Of a DNA stretch of 64,000 nt, positions 9,209-17,673 are shown piece by piece. The stretch comes from Bacteroidales bacterium (GTDB lineage Bacteria; Bacteroidota; Bacteroidia; Bacteroidales; UBA932). The notes under the pieces were generated by a model. The model saw only the letters and a program-made list of their open reading frames with translations. It had not been told where the DNA came from and did not search any database. The DNA is taken from positions 124,001 through 188,000 of the forward strand of contig JAKSJN010000002.1 in the NCBI GenBank assembly GCA_024402135.1, read 5' to 3'. Position 1 is the first letter of the stretch; every line of letters begins with the position of its first letter. The translations under genes were made by a program, and so were the position numbers.

Positions 9209-11197
9209 CTATCTGTCCATTTTTATGCGGAAAGTTGCGCCACAGCGAACCCATACACCTGGCTGAGGGATATTGCCAAAATCATGATATTCCTTATTCA
9301 GCAGATTATCTCCCGCAAGATAGACACTCCAGTCTCCTTTGTCGAGATAAACCTTTGCATCGAGAAGAGTATAAGGGGTGAAATCAACGGTCCTTCCGGT
9401 AGGAGCATTGTTCTCAAAGAGCTCATAGCTGCCCTTGCGGTCCATCCATCTTGCAGAAACATGCATGAACAGGCTGCCGACAAGATGAAGGTCTGCACTT
9501 GCCGACAATTTGTTGCGGAGATACTCCAGAACACTCGTCGATTGTATGTTAGCCTCATGCTTGTAGTCCTGGGAGATGTGACTGTAGTCAAAACGCACAT
9601 TCTGGACGAAGGCATCATGACGGCCAAGCATTGCAGGAATGTCAAAGATAAGATTCAGTTCCTCTCCGAGAGCATTGATCTGGGTGTAGTTCACGGACTT
9701 CCAGTCAGCATCAGGTCCATCGTTCAGGTCCTTGATCCAGTCGATAAGGTCGCTTCCGTGGTTGTACCACAGTGATGCGGATGCAGATACTCCGTTCATA
9801 CGGTATTTCAAACCAGTCTCAAGAGACTGCATGCGCTCTGCGCGAAGATTCTTGTCAGCGAGATGACCACCCACAGAGTAATAAAGCTCAGTGAAGGTTG
9901 GCATGCGCAGCGAACTTCCATACGAGGCATAGAGTTTCAGTGCATCACTGATCCTGTAGCTCGCGTCAGCACTTGGATAGAAGCCCAGGCCGGCATTGTT
10001 TCCTGTGTTCTTTGCTGCAGAAAGACCGGCAGAAGCAGTGAGTCGAGGCAGGATAACGTTGTGTTCAAAGAAAAGATTGATGTCGGTGCGGTTCAAGCCG
10101 CACTTGTACATCGAGTCATATCCTTTTACCGGCTTTGCATCAGCGAGCGGCTCTCCCAGGTTGGTACTGATGATATCCTCATTGCGGACCTCGGCTCCGA
10201 AGGATGTGCGTCCAAGACTTGTCTCGAACCATGCGTTCATGTTTACACCGGCAACAGAAGTTCTGTGATGATTGAATGGTACCCTGGAAGCATCACCACG
10301 GAAGAGCTCAAAGCGGTCCTGGGAGCGGTTCCAGTATATCGATGGCTTAAAGTGTATCTTGCCATCAGTCTCAAGAGAGACAGCTGTATATGTCTTTAGA
10401 GTATGTTCGAACTGATCGTCATAGCGAGCGCTATAGAATGTGTTTGAGCCAAAATCGCGGCTGCTCAGTCCTGCATGTGCACTGAGCTTGCCGATTCCCA
10501 ACTTGGCAGTACTCTGCCAGAAAAGTTTTGTGGCGTCGAAATCGCTGTTCAGACCACCTGCAGCATTACGGCTGTAGCCATCTGAACGCATGTAGCTTGC
10601 AGAAAGCTGGTTGTTCACCTTGTCTCCAGCATGATTGATGCTGATACCGCCGTCAAAAGTGCCGAATGAGCCACCTTCAACATGTGCGGAAAGACCGCTT
10701 TCTGCAGCCTGTTTTGTTACAATGTTGACAGCACCGAGAAGCGATGAGGTACCGTAGATACGGCCAGCTGGACCTTCGATCACTTCGATGCGCTCAATCT
10801 CGCTCATATCAACCGGAAGATCGAACGCATTATGACCAGTCTGAGGGTCACAGATGTTGACTCCGTTGAGCAGGATTGTGATCTGGTTATAGTTTCCACC
10901 ACGTATGCTGACGTCGGTCTGCATTCCGAAGGGACCGCGCTGACGGACATCGACGGCCGAAGCATACTTGAGGATATCGTTAATTGTCATTGCAGGAGTC
11001 GTTGCAATCTGTTCCGCTTCCAGGACCGTGACCATGCGGACTCCCCTGCCGATTGCAAGAGGAACGCGGCTGCCTGTAACGGCGACTCCTTCAAGTTCAT
11101 AATGAAGCGCGGTTGTGTCAACCTGATCAGGCAGCTCAGCCGCGCTGAGCACAAGTCCCAAGGGAAGAATCAGGCAGGATAGAAGAAATCTTTTCAT
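9209..11197 (-). CDS. TonB-dependent receptor, BtuB/Cir-like size class
   Basis: 662 residues with signal peptide (LLSCLILPLGLVLSAAE). The plug is clear: ELEGVAVTGSRVPLA near the TonB box, MTINDILKYASAVDVRQRGP, DVSIRGGNYNQITILLNGV, IERIEVIEGPAGRIYGTSS and GAVNIVTK. The rest is a 22-strand-type barrel. Its length fits receptors for cobalamin, siderophores or other small ligands, not SusC-type glycan transporters. No riboswitch can fit in the 44 bases separating it from murF. Ligand unknown. Confidence 0.88.
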   Translation of the reverse strand: MKRFLLSCLILPLGLVLSAAELPDQVDTTALHYELEGVAVTGSRVPLAIGRGVRMVTVLEAEQIATTPAMTINDILKYASAVDVRQRGPFGMQTDVSIRGGNYNQITILLNGVNICDPQTGHNAFDLPVDMSEIERIEVIEGPAGRIYGTSSLLGAVNIVTKQAAESGLSAHVEGGSFGTFDGGISINHAGDKVNNQLSASYMRSDGYSRNAAGGLNSDFDATKLFWQSTAKLGIGKLSAHAGLSSRDFGSNTFYSARYDDQFEHTLKTYTAVSLETDGKIHFKPSIYWNRSQDRFELFRGDASRVPFNHHRTSVAGVNMNAWFETSLGRTSFGAEVRNEDIISTNLGEPLADAKPVKGYDSMYKCGLNRTDINLFFEHNVILPRLTASAGLSAAKNTGNNAGLGFYPSADASYRISDALKLYASYGSSLRMPTFTELYYSVGGHLADKNLRAERMQSLETGLKYRMNGVSASASLWYNHGSDLIDWIKDLNDGPDADWKSVNYTQINALGEELNLIFDIPAMLGRHDAFVQNVRFDYSHISQDYKHEANIQSTSVLEYLRNKLSASADLHLVGSLFMHVSARWMDRKGSYELFENNAPTGRTVDFTPYTLLDAKVYLDKGDWSVYLAGDNLLNKEYHDFGNIPQPGVWVRCGATFRIKMDR

Positions 11198-11241
11198 GAA
11201 ATTCGGGGAAGATTGATATTTGTTAAACGGTTCGTTTATTC

Positions 11242-12567
11242 TTACAATTGCGGAATGGTTTTTTCCATCATGATGCCTCGTGAGCCTTTGATCAGGACTA
11301 CCGTATCCCTGACCGGATTATTCTCGAGATAAGAAGCCAGGTCGTCGGAAGACGCGCACCATCCTTTTCTCGGGCTGTCAGGACACATAGCAAGTGCCTT
11401 CTTGAACTCCTCGCCGACAAAGATGGTATCGATGCCTGCCGACTCAAGCTTTTTCACGATGGCTACATGTTCCTTGAGCGAATCCTCACCGAGTTCTCTC
11501 ATGTCGCCGAGCAGCGCAAGCTTCTTCTCCGCATTCATGGCGGCAAAGTTGTCGATAGCGACTGCCATGCTCGATGGATTGGCATTATATGCATCTACGA
11601 TCAGAGTATTCGTGGCGGTGCGGACCATCTGGGAACGCTTGTTCGCCGGCTCAAAAGAAGCGATAGCTTCAAGAGCAGCATCGACAGGCACATTGAAATG
11701 TTTTCCTACTGCTACAGCAGCCATCACGTTCATGGCATTGTAAGAACCGACGAGATTGGTCTCGAGCGTCTTTCCGTCAATGGTCATGCGGAGATATGGA
11801 TGTTCTGCATCAGGGTCGATAATTTCTGCCTTGTCATAGCCGACGCCATAGCTTATCGCCTTGAGTCCACTGCGTGAAGCTGCCATGTCCAGAAGGACAG
11901 ACTGGTCGGCATTCACGAAAGCCTGGCCATCATGGGCCTGGAGCCAGTCATAGAGCTGTCCCTTGGCTCTGCATACTCCTTCGAAACTGCCGAAGCCAAG
12001 AAGATGAGCCTTGCCGACATTGGTGATGAGTCCGAAATCAGGCTCGCATACCTCCACGAGGTGAAGGATGTCATCGGGATGATTGGCACCCATCTCGACT
12101 ACCGCGAGCTCGGTTCCCGGACGGATCTTCAGAAGTGTAAGCGGAACGCCGATGTCATTGTTCAGGTTGCCCTCCGTAGCGGATACATTATAGGTCGTGG
12201 CAAGGACGCGGCGAAGCAGTTCCTTTGTCGTGGTCTTGCCATTTGTTCCTGTAAGACCTATGACAGGAAGTCTCTTGCCGTTTACCTGGAGCTGGTTGCG
12301 ATGATGGTTGGCTAGCTGCTTGAGGGCGATGAATGTATCCGGCACGCTGCATACGGCAGGATTGCCGGAAACCGCAGCTTCACTGTCCTCATTGACAAGA
12401 GCATACGAAGCACCCTTCTCGATAGCCTGAAGGGCATAGGCATTTCCGTCAAAATTCTCTCCCTTGAGAGCGACGAAGAGTTCTCCACCTTTGATGGCAC
12501 GGCTGTCTGTCGTGACATTGCCGCCGCACTTCAGGTAGATATCATAGAGTTCTGGAATGGAAATCAT
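11242..12567 (-). CDS. murF: UDP-N-acetylmuramoyl-tripeptide--D-alanyl-D-alanine ligase
   Basis: 441 residues. It catalyses the ATP-dependent addition of D-Ala-D-Ala to UDP-MurNAc-tripeptide in the cytoplasm. Mur ligase features in order: N-terminal substrate domain (TTDSRAIKGGELFVALKGENFDG), P-loop VIGLTGTNGKTTTKELL, VVEMGANHPDDI, then the C-terminal domain with DAYNANPSSM and LLGDMRELGE, which are MurF hallmarks. It lies 9 bases after dut at the end of tgt-lptG-dut-murF. Length is normal for the family. Confidence 0.96.
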   Translation of the reverse strand: MISIPELYDIYLKCGGNVTTDSRAIKGGELFVALKGENFDGNAYALQAIEKGASYALVNEDSEAAVSGNPAVCSVPDTFIALKQLANHHRNQLQVNGKRLPVIGLTGTNGKTTTKELLRRVLATTYNVSATEGNLNNDIGVPLTLLKIRPGTELAVVEMGANHPDDILHLVEVCEPDFGLITNVGKAHLLGFGSFEGVCRAKGQLYDWLQAHDGQAFVNADQSVLLDMAASRSGLKAISYGVGYDKAEIIDPDAEHPYLRMTIDGKTLETNLVGSYNAMNVMAAVAVGKHFNVPVDAALEAIASFEPANKRSQMVRTATNTLIVDAYNANPSSMAVAIDNFAAMNAEKKLALLGDMRELGEDSLKEHVAIVKKLESAGIDTIFVGEEFKKALAMCPDSPRKGWCASSDDLASYLENNPVRDTVVLIKGSRGIMMEKTIPQL

Positions 12568-12576
12568 GCTGAATGT

Positions 12577-13011
12577 TTATTTGACGCCGGTACTTCCAAA
12601 GCCGCCGGCTCCTCTGGTTGTCTCGTCGAGTGTATCTGTTTCTTCCCATTCAACCTGTTCGTGACGTGCGAATACCATCTGGGCGATGCGCTCGCCAGGC
12701 TCGATCACGAAATCGGCATTTGAAAGATTGACAAGGATGACACCTACTTCACCGCGATAATCTGCATCAATGGTTCCTGGGGAATTGAGCACGGTTATGC
12801 CCTTCTTTGCAGCCAGGCCGCTGCGAGGACGGACCTGAGCTTCATAGCCGGCAGGAATAGCCATAAAGAGACCAGTGGGAACGATTGCCCTCTCAAGAGG
12901 TCTGAGGGTTATAGATTCAGTAATGTTGGCCTTGAGATCAAGACCAGCAGACAGCGGAGTCGCATACTGTGGAAGCGGCCATGCTGATTTGTTTATGATC
13001 TGTACTTTCAT
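12577..13011 (-). CDS. dut: Deoxyuridine 5'-triphosphate nucleotidohydrolase (dUTPase)
   Basis: 144 residues from the ATG at 13011 ([14 protein letters not shown]). A longer reading from 13113 would overlap lptG by about 100 bases and adds unrelated sequence, so I reject it. The five trimeric dUTPase motifs are present: [40 protein letters not shown] and [10 protein letters not shown] at the C-terminus. It hydrolyses dUTP to dUMP and PPi. Only one base separates its ATG from the lptG stop (TAG A ATG), strongly suggesting translational coupling. Confidence 0.96.
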   Translation of the reverse strand: MKVQIINKSAWPLPQYATPLSAGLDLKANITESITLRPLERAIVPTGLFMAIPAGYEAQVRPRSGLAAKKGITVLNSPGTIDADYRGEVGVILVNLSNADFVIEPGERIAQMVFARHEQVEWEETDTLDETTRGAGGFGSTGVK

Positions 13012-13012
13012 T

Positions 13013-14098
13013 CTATTTTGGTGCAATCTTGTAGAGGAAGGCTGCAATGCCGGCAAAGAGGACGTTTGGTACCCACAGAGCCACGAATGGCGGCAGCAAT
13101 CCTGTATAGACAAACATCTGACTGAAACGCAGGAACAGGATGTATGAAAAGCTCAAGGCGATTCCGACTCCGATATTCAGGCCGATACCTCCCCTCTTCT
13201 TTCTGGACGACAGGGCAAGTCCCATGATGGTCAGGATAAAGGCAGAGAAAGGCAGGGCGAAGCGTGTATGCTTCTCAATCTGGGCATACATCACATTGGA
13301 GTCACCCCTCATCTTCTGGGTAGCGATGAGTTCCTGAAGCTCTCCGTATGGCAGTGTCTGCACTGTCTGCTGGTTACGGTAGAAGTCCAGCTTTGTAAGT
13401 GCGATGACCGTGTCCTTGGTTTCTCCAATGGTAACCTTGTCCTCAAGGCCTTCGCTGAATTCGCGGATGAAGTATTTCTTCAGTTTCCAAGAGCCTGAAA
13501 GGCTGTCCCATACGGCGCTCTCGCTGGAGAGCTTGCTTACTATGCGGTTATTCTCTATAGTCTCGATAGTCATGCGGTACGCAGTATTGTTCCATGGGCT
13601 GAAGCTTTCAACATAGACGAATTCACCCGGAGCTATCTGGTAATGGACATTACGGACTGTGGTCTGGACAGACTTGACATACTGATTCTCAAAAGCCAGA
13701 CGCTGTTTGTTGGCACCCGGTATGACGTACAGATTGAGCGCAAGGGACAGGAGGGCGATGAAAAATGCAGACACAAGATACGGCCGCATAAGTCTCTTAT
13801 AGCTGATGCCGCAGCTGAGTATCGCGATGATCTCTGAATTTGCAGCGAGCCTGGACGTGAAGAAAATGACCGTCAGGAACACGAACAGCGGGCTGAACAT
13901 GTTGATGAAGTATGGCACGAAGTTGACGTAATAGTCGAAAATGACCTGATGAAGGGTGGCATTGTTCGAGACGAACTTGTCTATCTTCTCGCTGATATCA
14001 AAGATGATAACGATACCGATGATAAGCACGAGAGAGATGAAGAAGGTCGACATGAACTTCTTCGTGATGTAGAGGTCGAGTTTCTTCGGTCCGGTCAT
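13013..14098 (-). CDS. lptG: LptF/LptG-family lipopolysaccharide export permease
   Basis: 361 residues. Three N-terminal membrane helices ([45 protein letters not shown], and one near residue 100), a periplasmic beta-jellyroll of about 180 residues, then three C-terminal helices, as in YjgP/YjgQ proteins. It is the transmembrane part of the LptB2FG transporter that pulls LPS or LOS from the inner membrane to the Lpt bridge. LptG is favoured over LptF on general resemblance ([14 protein letters not shown]); I am not certain which paralogue it is. It sits one base after tgt and one base before dut. Confidence 0.85.
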   Translation of the reverse strand: MTGPKKLDLYITKKFMSTFFISLVLIIGIVIIFDISEKIDKFVSNNATLHQVIFDYYVNFVPYFINMFSPLFVFLTVIFFTSRLAANSEIIAILSCGISYKRLMRPYLVSAFFIALLSLALNLYVIPGANKQRLAFENQYVKSVQTTVRNVHYQIAPGEFVYVESFSPWNNTAYRMTIETIENNRIVSKLSSESAVWDSLSGSWKLKKYFIREFSEGLEDKVTIGETKDTVIALTKLDFYRNQQTVQTLPYGELQELIATQKMRGDSNVMYAQIEKHTRFALPFSAFILTIMGLALSSRKKRGGIGLNIGVGIALSFSYILFLRFSQMFVYTGLLPPFVALWVPNVLFAGIAAFLYKIAPK

Positions 14099-14099
14099 T

Positions 14100-15233
14100 C
14101 TAGAGTCTTGATGTAACCCGTTTTACTGCTTCTTCCTTCCACTCGGCGAAATCTCCGGCCTGTATGTGGATGCGGGCCTGGCGTACTACGTCCAGGTAGA
14201 AGGCAAGATTATGCTCGGTTGCAATCATACCGGCGAACATCTCCTTCGAAACGAAAAGATGACGGAGGTACGCCTTGGTGTATGTATGGTCCACGAACGA
14301 TGTCCCAAGCGGATCAAGCTCACTGAAGTCCTGTTCCCACTTGGCATTTCTCATGTTCATTATTCCATTCCAGGTAAACAGCATGCCGTTTCGGCCATTT
14401 CTGGTCGGCATCACACAGTCGAACATATCGACACCACGGGCAATGCCTTCAAGGATGTTGGCAGGAGTACCGACACCCATGAGGTAGCGTGGCTTATCTT
14501 CAGGCATTATCGGGCATACGTCATCAAGTACCTTGTACATCACCTCCGTAGGCTCACCTACTGCAAGTCCTCCGATAGCGAAGCCACCTGCCTGGTCGAA
14601 CTGTTTTGCATGCTCGACCGCCTGACGGCGAAGGTCTGTATATGTACAACCCTGGATGATCGGGAAGAAAGTCTGGTCGTAACCGTAGTGAGGCTTGGTC
14701 TCATCGAAACGCTTCGCGTATCTTTCCAGCCATGACTGGGTCAGTTTCAGGGATTTCTTTGCATATGCATAATCGGCATCTCCCGGACAGCATTCATCCA
14801 GCGCCATCATGATATCCGCTCCGATTATTCGCTGCGTATCGACATTGTTCTCAGGCGTAAAGGTATGGCGCGAGCCATCGATATGCGAGCTGAATGTACA
14901 GCCGTCAGGTGTAAGTTTGCGGATTCCAGCAAGAGAGAACACCTGGAAGCCGCCACTGTCGGTCAGAATAGGTCTGTCCCAGTTCTCGAACTTATGAAGA
15001 CCGCCTGCCTTGTACAGGGTATCCAGACCTGGACGGAGATAAAGGTGATATGTATTTCCGAGTATGATTTCCGCTTTGATATCCTCCTTCAGTTCCTTGT
15101 GATATACGCCCTTGACAGCGCCAAGCGTACCCACCGGCATGAAAATAGGAGTATTTATTGTACCGTGGTCAGTCGTGATCACGCCGCAGCGTGCCGCCGA
15201 ATGCTTGTCAGTACATATCTTTTCGAACTTCAT
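14100..15233 (-). CDS. tgt: tRNA-guanine(34) transglycosylase (queuine/preQ1)
   Basis: 377 residues. It exchanges G34 of GUN-anticodon tRNAs for preQ1. Conserved elements: TPIFMPVGTLGAVKG, ILGNTYHLYLRPG, catalytic Asp in ILTDSGGFQVFSL, GGLAVGEP and GVDMFDCVMPTRNGRNG with the nucleophile Asp. Oddity: the C-terminal zinc site of most bacterial enzymes (CxCxxC plus His) is not present; the aligned stretch reads DPLGTSFVDHTYTKAYLRH with no cysteines, although the later THN-type motif (ATEHNLAFY) is kept. First gene of a four-gene operon; a TAnnTTTG-like box lies about 20 bases upstream. Confidence 0.94.
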   Translation of the reverse strand: MKFEKICTDKHSAARCGVITTDHGTINTPIFMPVGTLGAVKGVYHKELKEDIKAEIILGNTYHLYLRPGLDTLYKAGGLHKFENWDRPILTDSGGFQVFSLAGIRKLTPDGCTFSSHIDGSRHTFTPENNVDTQRIIGADIMMALDECCPGDADYAYAKKSLKLTQSWLERYAKRFDETKPHYGYDQTFFPIIQGCTYTDLRRQAVEHAKQFDQAGGFAIGGLAVGEPTEVMYKVLDDVCPIMPEDKPRYLMGVGTPANILEGIARGVDMFDCVMPTRNGRNGMLFTWNGIMNMRNAKWEQDFSELDPLGTSFVDHTYTKAYLRHLFVSKEMFAGMIATEHNLAFYLDVVRQARIHIQAGDFAEWKEEAVKRVTSRL

Positions 15234-15252
15234 TCTACTTCATTTTAACTTT

Positions 15253-15290
15253 CAAAGATAGTAAAAATAGAGCAGAATCACTTAATTTTG
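15253..15290. promoter_or_regulatory. Candidate divergent -7 boxes for tgt (-) and nucleoside transporter (+)
   Basis: Two matches to the Bacteroidota -7 consensus TAnnTTTG: TATCTTTG on the minus strand (15253-15260, 19 bases ahead of the tgt start) and TAATTTTG on the plus strand (15283-15290, about 66 bases ahead of the transporter). Neither has a clear TTTG at the proper -33 spacing, so these are tentative. Confidence 0.35.
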
Positions 15291-15356
15291 CGATGCAGAG
15301 TTTCACCCAATGGGTGGAGCATGCTGGGCAGAAATAATAAATAAACCGCATAAGCA

Positions 15357-16634
15357 ATGAAAAATCAAAACATTACGCTCAGACTGATCATCATGAACTT
15401 CCTGGAGTTCGCTGTCTGGGGAGCATACCTCACATCAATGGGAAGCTTCCTTGCAAACTCTGGATTCGGTTCACGCATCTGGCTCTTTTTCGCAACCCAG
15501 GGATTCGTATCCATCTTCATGCCTGCCCTCATGGGAATCGTGGCCGACAAATGGATCCCTGCCCAGAAGGTTCTTTCTCTCTGCCAGGGACTTGCAGGTG
15601 CATTCATGATCGGAGCCGGTGCATATGCGATGAGTTCTGGCAGTGCAATCGCGTTCGGTCCTTTCTATGCTCTCTATACCATGAGCATTGCGTTCTTCAT
15701 GCCGACAATCGCAATCTCCAATTCAGTAGCGTTCAATGCGCTTGAGGTCAGCGGCAAGGATCCTATCAAGGACTTCCCTCCTATCCGCGTTTTCGGAACC
15801 GTAGGTTTCATCTGCTGCATGCTCTTCGTAAACTTCGTAAAGAACGGCAACGGCATTCAGTTCCAGCACTCATACGAGCAGTTCCTCGTCAGCGGCATCC
15901 TCAGCCTGGTGCTCTGCGCTTACGCTCTCACAATGCCAAACTGCCCATGCAAGCCTAAGAGCGAAGGCTCCCAGAGTTTCATCGAGGCAACCGGTCTCAA
16001 CGCATTCAAGCTCTTCAAGCAGGGTCAGTTCGCTGTATTCTTCATCTTCTCGATGCTGCTCGGTGCAGCACTCCAGATCACAAATGGATACGCGAATACC
16101 TTCATCACATCCTTCAAGGAAAGCACAGAATTCGCCTCAACCTGGGGTGCCAACAATGCAAATGCGCTCATTTCGCTCAGTCAGATATCCGAGACTCTCT
16201 GCATCCTCCTCATTCCGTTCTGCATGAAGAAGTTCGGCATCAAGAAAGTCATGCTGATCGCCATGTTTGCATGGGTATTCCGCTTTGGTTTCTTCGGCCT
16301 TGGCAACCCTGGCAGCGGCGTATGGCTCTTTGTACTCAGCTGCATCGTCTACGGTGTCGCATTCGACTTCTTCAACATTTCCGGTTCCCTTTACGTCAAC
16401 CAGAATACTTCCAGCGATATCCGTTCAAGCGCACAGGGTCTGTTCATGCTTATGACAAACGGCCTTGGAGCATCAATCGGCACATGGGCTGCCGGCAAGG
16501 TTGTCAACGCATGTGTATATAATGCCGCTGTCCCTGCATGGGATAAGGCATGGTACATTTTTGCAGCCTATTCGTTCGTGGTTGCCGTTGCATTCATGAT
16601 CCTTTTCAAGGATCCATCAAAACAGCAGAACTAG
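15357..16634 (+). CDS. NupG-like nucleoside:H+ symporter (MFS)
   Basis: 425 residues, 12 predicted membrane helices, beginning LRLIIMNFLEFAVWGAYLTSMG, which is typical of the nucleoside H+ symporter family (NupG/XapB). Other pieces: FFATQGFVSIFMPALMGIVADKW, FFMPTIAISNSVAF, FPPIRVFGTVGF, and a late AQGLFMLMTNGLGASIG. It probably imports nucleosides across the inner membrane. Alone on the plus strand. Its stop codon lies within a CTAG shared with the stop of the convergent zinc-ribbon gene, so no terminator separates them. Confidence 0.88.
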   Translation: MKNQNITLRLIIMNFLEFAVWGAYLTSMGSFLANSGFGSRIWLFFATQGFVSIFMPALMGIVADKWIPAQKVLSLCQGLAGAFMIGAGAYAMSSGSAIAFGPFYALYTMSIAFFMPTIAISNSVAFNALEVSGKDPIKDFPPIRVFGTVGFICCMLFVNFVKNGNGIQFQHSYEQFLVSGILSLVLCAYALTMPNCPCKPKSEGSQSFIEATGLNAFKLFKQGQFAVFFIFSMLLGAALQITNGYANTFITSFKESTEFASTWGANNANALISLSQISETLCILLIPFCMKKFGIKKVMLIAMFAWVFRFGFFGLGNPGSGVWLFVLSCIVYGVAFDFFNISGSLYVNQNTSSDIRSSAQGLFMLMTNGLGASIGTWAAGKVVNACVYNAAVPAWDKAWYIFAAYSFVVAVAFMILFKDPSKQQN

Positions 16635-17008
16635 ACTTCCCGCCGGATACCGAAGACCCTCCCCACAGAACGCCGGTATCTAATGTCGAAGCAATAGTAC
16701 TCAACCTGTCCCCTGCTCTTAACCACAGAGGTGACATATCCGATATTGAAACCTGCGTCCAGCAATTCCGCAAGCTGGATGCAGGTTTTTCCTTTCTTGA
16801 GAAGAGCATCCAGAATCGACCAGTTACGATCCAGAGCCCTCAAAGCCCTGGATCTGATATTCCTGTGCAGTCCGGCATTCCTGTTATGATATCTGTTCTT
16901 GCACTCAGGACAGCAGAATTTCTTGTCCGAACGTCCGTAATTCGTGACCGTCCTGCCGCATTCCAGACAGGTCAGATCATTTCCCATGGGGACGGAATAT
17001 CCGTCCAT
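16631..17008 (-). CDS. Small zinc-ribbon protein, function unknown
   Basis: 125 residues from the ATG at 17008, which has an AAGGAG Shine-Dalgarno-like string 6 bases ahead; alternative in-frame starts are 17029 and 17125. Residues 12-35 hold CLECG...FCCPECKNRYHN, a four-cysteine zinc ribbon, followed by a basic arginine-rich stretch and an alpha-helical segment (NWSILDALLKKGKTCIQLAELLDAG) that could be a helix-turn-helix-like unit. I recognise the type as a recurrent hypothetical protein of Bacteroidota but not a function. Nucleic-acid binding is plausible. Its stop codon overlaps that of the nucleoside transporter. Confidence 0.72.
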   Translation of the reverse strand: MDGYSVPMGNDLTCLECGRTVTNYGRSDKKFCCPECKNRYHNRNAGLHRNIRSRALRALDRNWSILDALLKKGKTCIQLAELLDAGFNIGYVTSVVKSRGQVEYYCFDIRYRRSVGRVFGIRREV

Positions 17009-17066
17009 CTTAATCTCCTTTCTCTCCATATCTATCCATTTTTCAAGACTGGCGTCCCGTTCGCGC

Positions 17067-17074
17067 CAAAGGTA
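17067..17074 (-). promoter_or_regulatory. Candidate -7 box for the zinc-ribbon gene
   Basis: TACCTTTG on the minus strand matches TAnnTTTG and would start transcription near 17060, about 50 bases before the ATG at 17008. That fits a short start and argues against the 17125 start. No good -33 element, so tentative. The rest of 17075-17322 shows no gene or strong hairpin. Confidence 0.4.
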
Positions 17075-17322
17075 TGGATTACATTGCTCAGACAGCGTAA
17101 AAAAGATAAATACATGAATATCCATCGTTCTTTTTTACATCCATTCTTTTTTTACAAAACGGCCTTGAAGATGGTTGCAAATACGTTTTTACAAGAATCA
17201 TAAAAATCATCCGCCTGTTTTTTACATTCTCTTAGCCGGATGGATATGATGATATTCCTTTGTGCCTCGAACCCGCCCCGAAGCGCGCTGTGGCGGAACA
17301 GTATAAACAAACAAGAGACACT

Positions 17323-17673
17323 ATGGAACATCAGAACAGAGTTGAGCTGAGAGGAATCGTGGGATCAGTCAAGGTCCAGACGTTCTCTGAAGACAGGAAA
17401 TTGGCGAAGATAAGACTGGTGACAGTCCGGGCGTACAAGAGCAGAGACGGAGAGCCGGTAATAGAAGAAACATGGCACAACATAACTGCATGGGAGGGCC
17501 GTGAAGTCCAGAACCTCGAATCGATAAAGAGAGGCGACCCGCTCCATGTTGTCGGAAGGATGCGTTCCCAGAAATATACGGCAGCGGACGGCAGCGAACG
17601 TAACACATACGACATCTCCGCCAATACAGTCGAGCTGATCAGAGTTGACGGCCAGCTTCAGTATGAAAGATAA
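17323..17673 (+). CDS. Single-stranded DNA-binding protein-like OB-fold protein
   Basis: 116 residues from the ATG at 17323 (MEHQNRVELRG). SSB features: NRVELRGIVGSVKVQ, TWHNITAWEGREVQNL, IKRGDPLHVVGRMRSQKYTAADGSERNTYDISANTVELI. The protein stops just after the OB-fold (DGQLQYER) and lacks the acidic DDDIPF-type tail that recruits repair and replication partners, so it is unlikely to be the main replicative SSB. Its stop codon directly abuts the start of the fimbrial-locus lipoprotein gene (TAA ATG, zero spacing), implying cotranslation. Why an SSB paralogue leads a surface-structure operon is not clear. Confidence 0.88.
   Translation: MEHQNRVELRGIVGSVKVQTFSEDRKLAKIRLVTVRAYKSRDGEPVIEETWHNITAWEGREVQNLESIKRGDPLHVVGRMRSQKYTAADGSERNTYDISANTVELIRVDGQLQYER

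Noticed and set aside
8647-9381. Open frame of 244 codons on the plus strand across the EamA and TonB-receptor genes
   Set aside because: It is antisense to two well-supported genes, has charged low-complexity composition and no recognisable motif.
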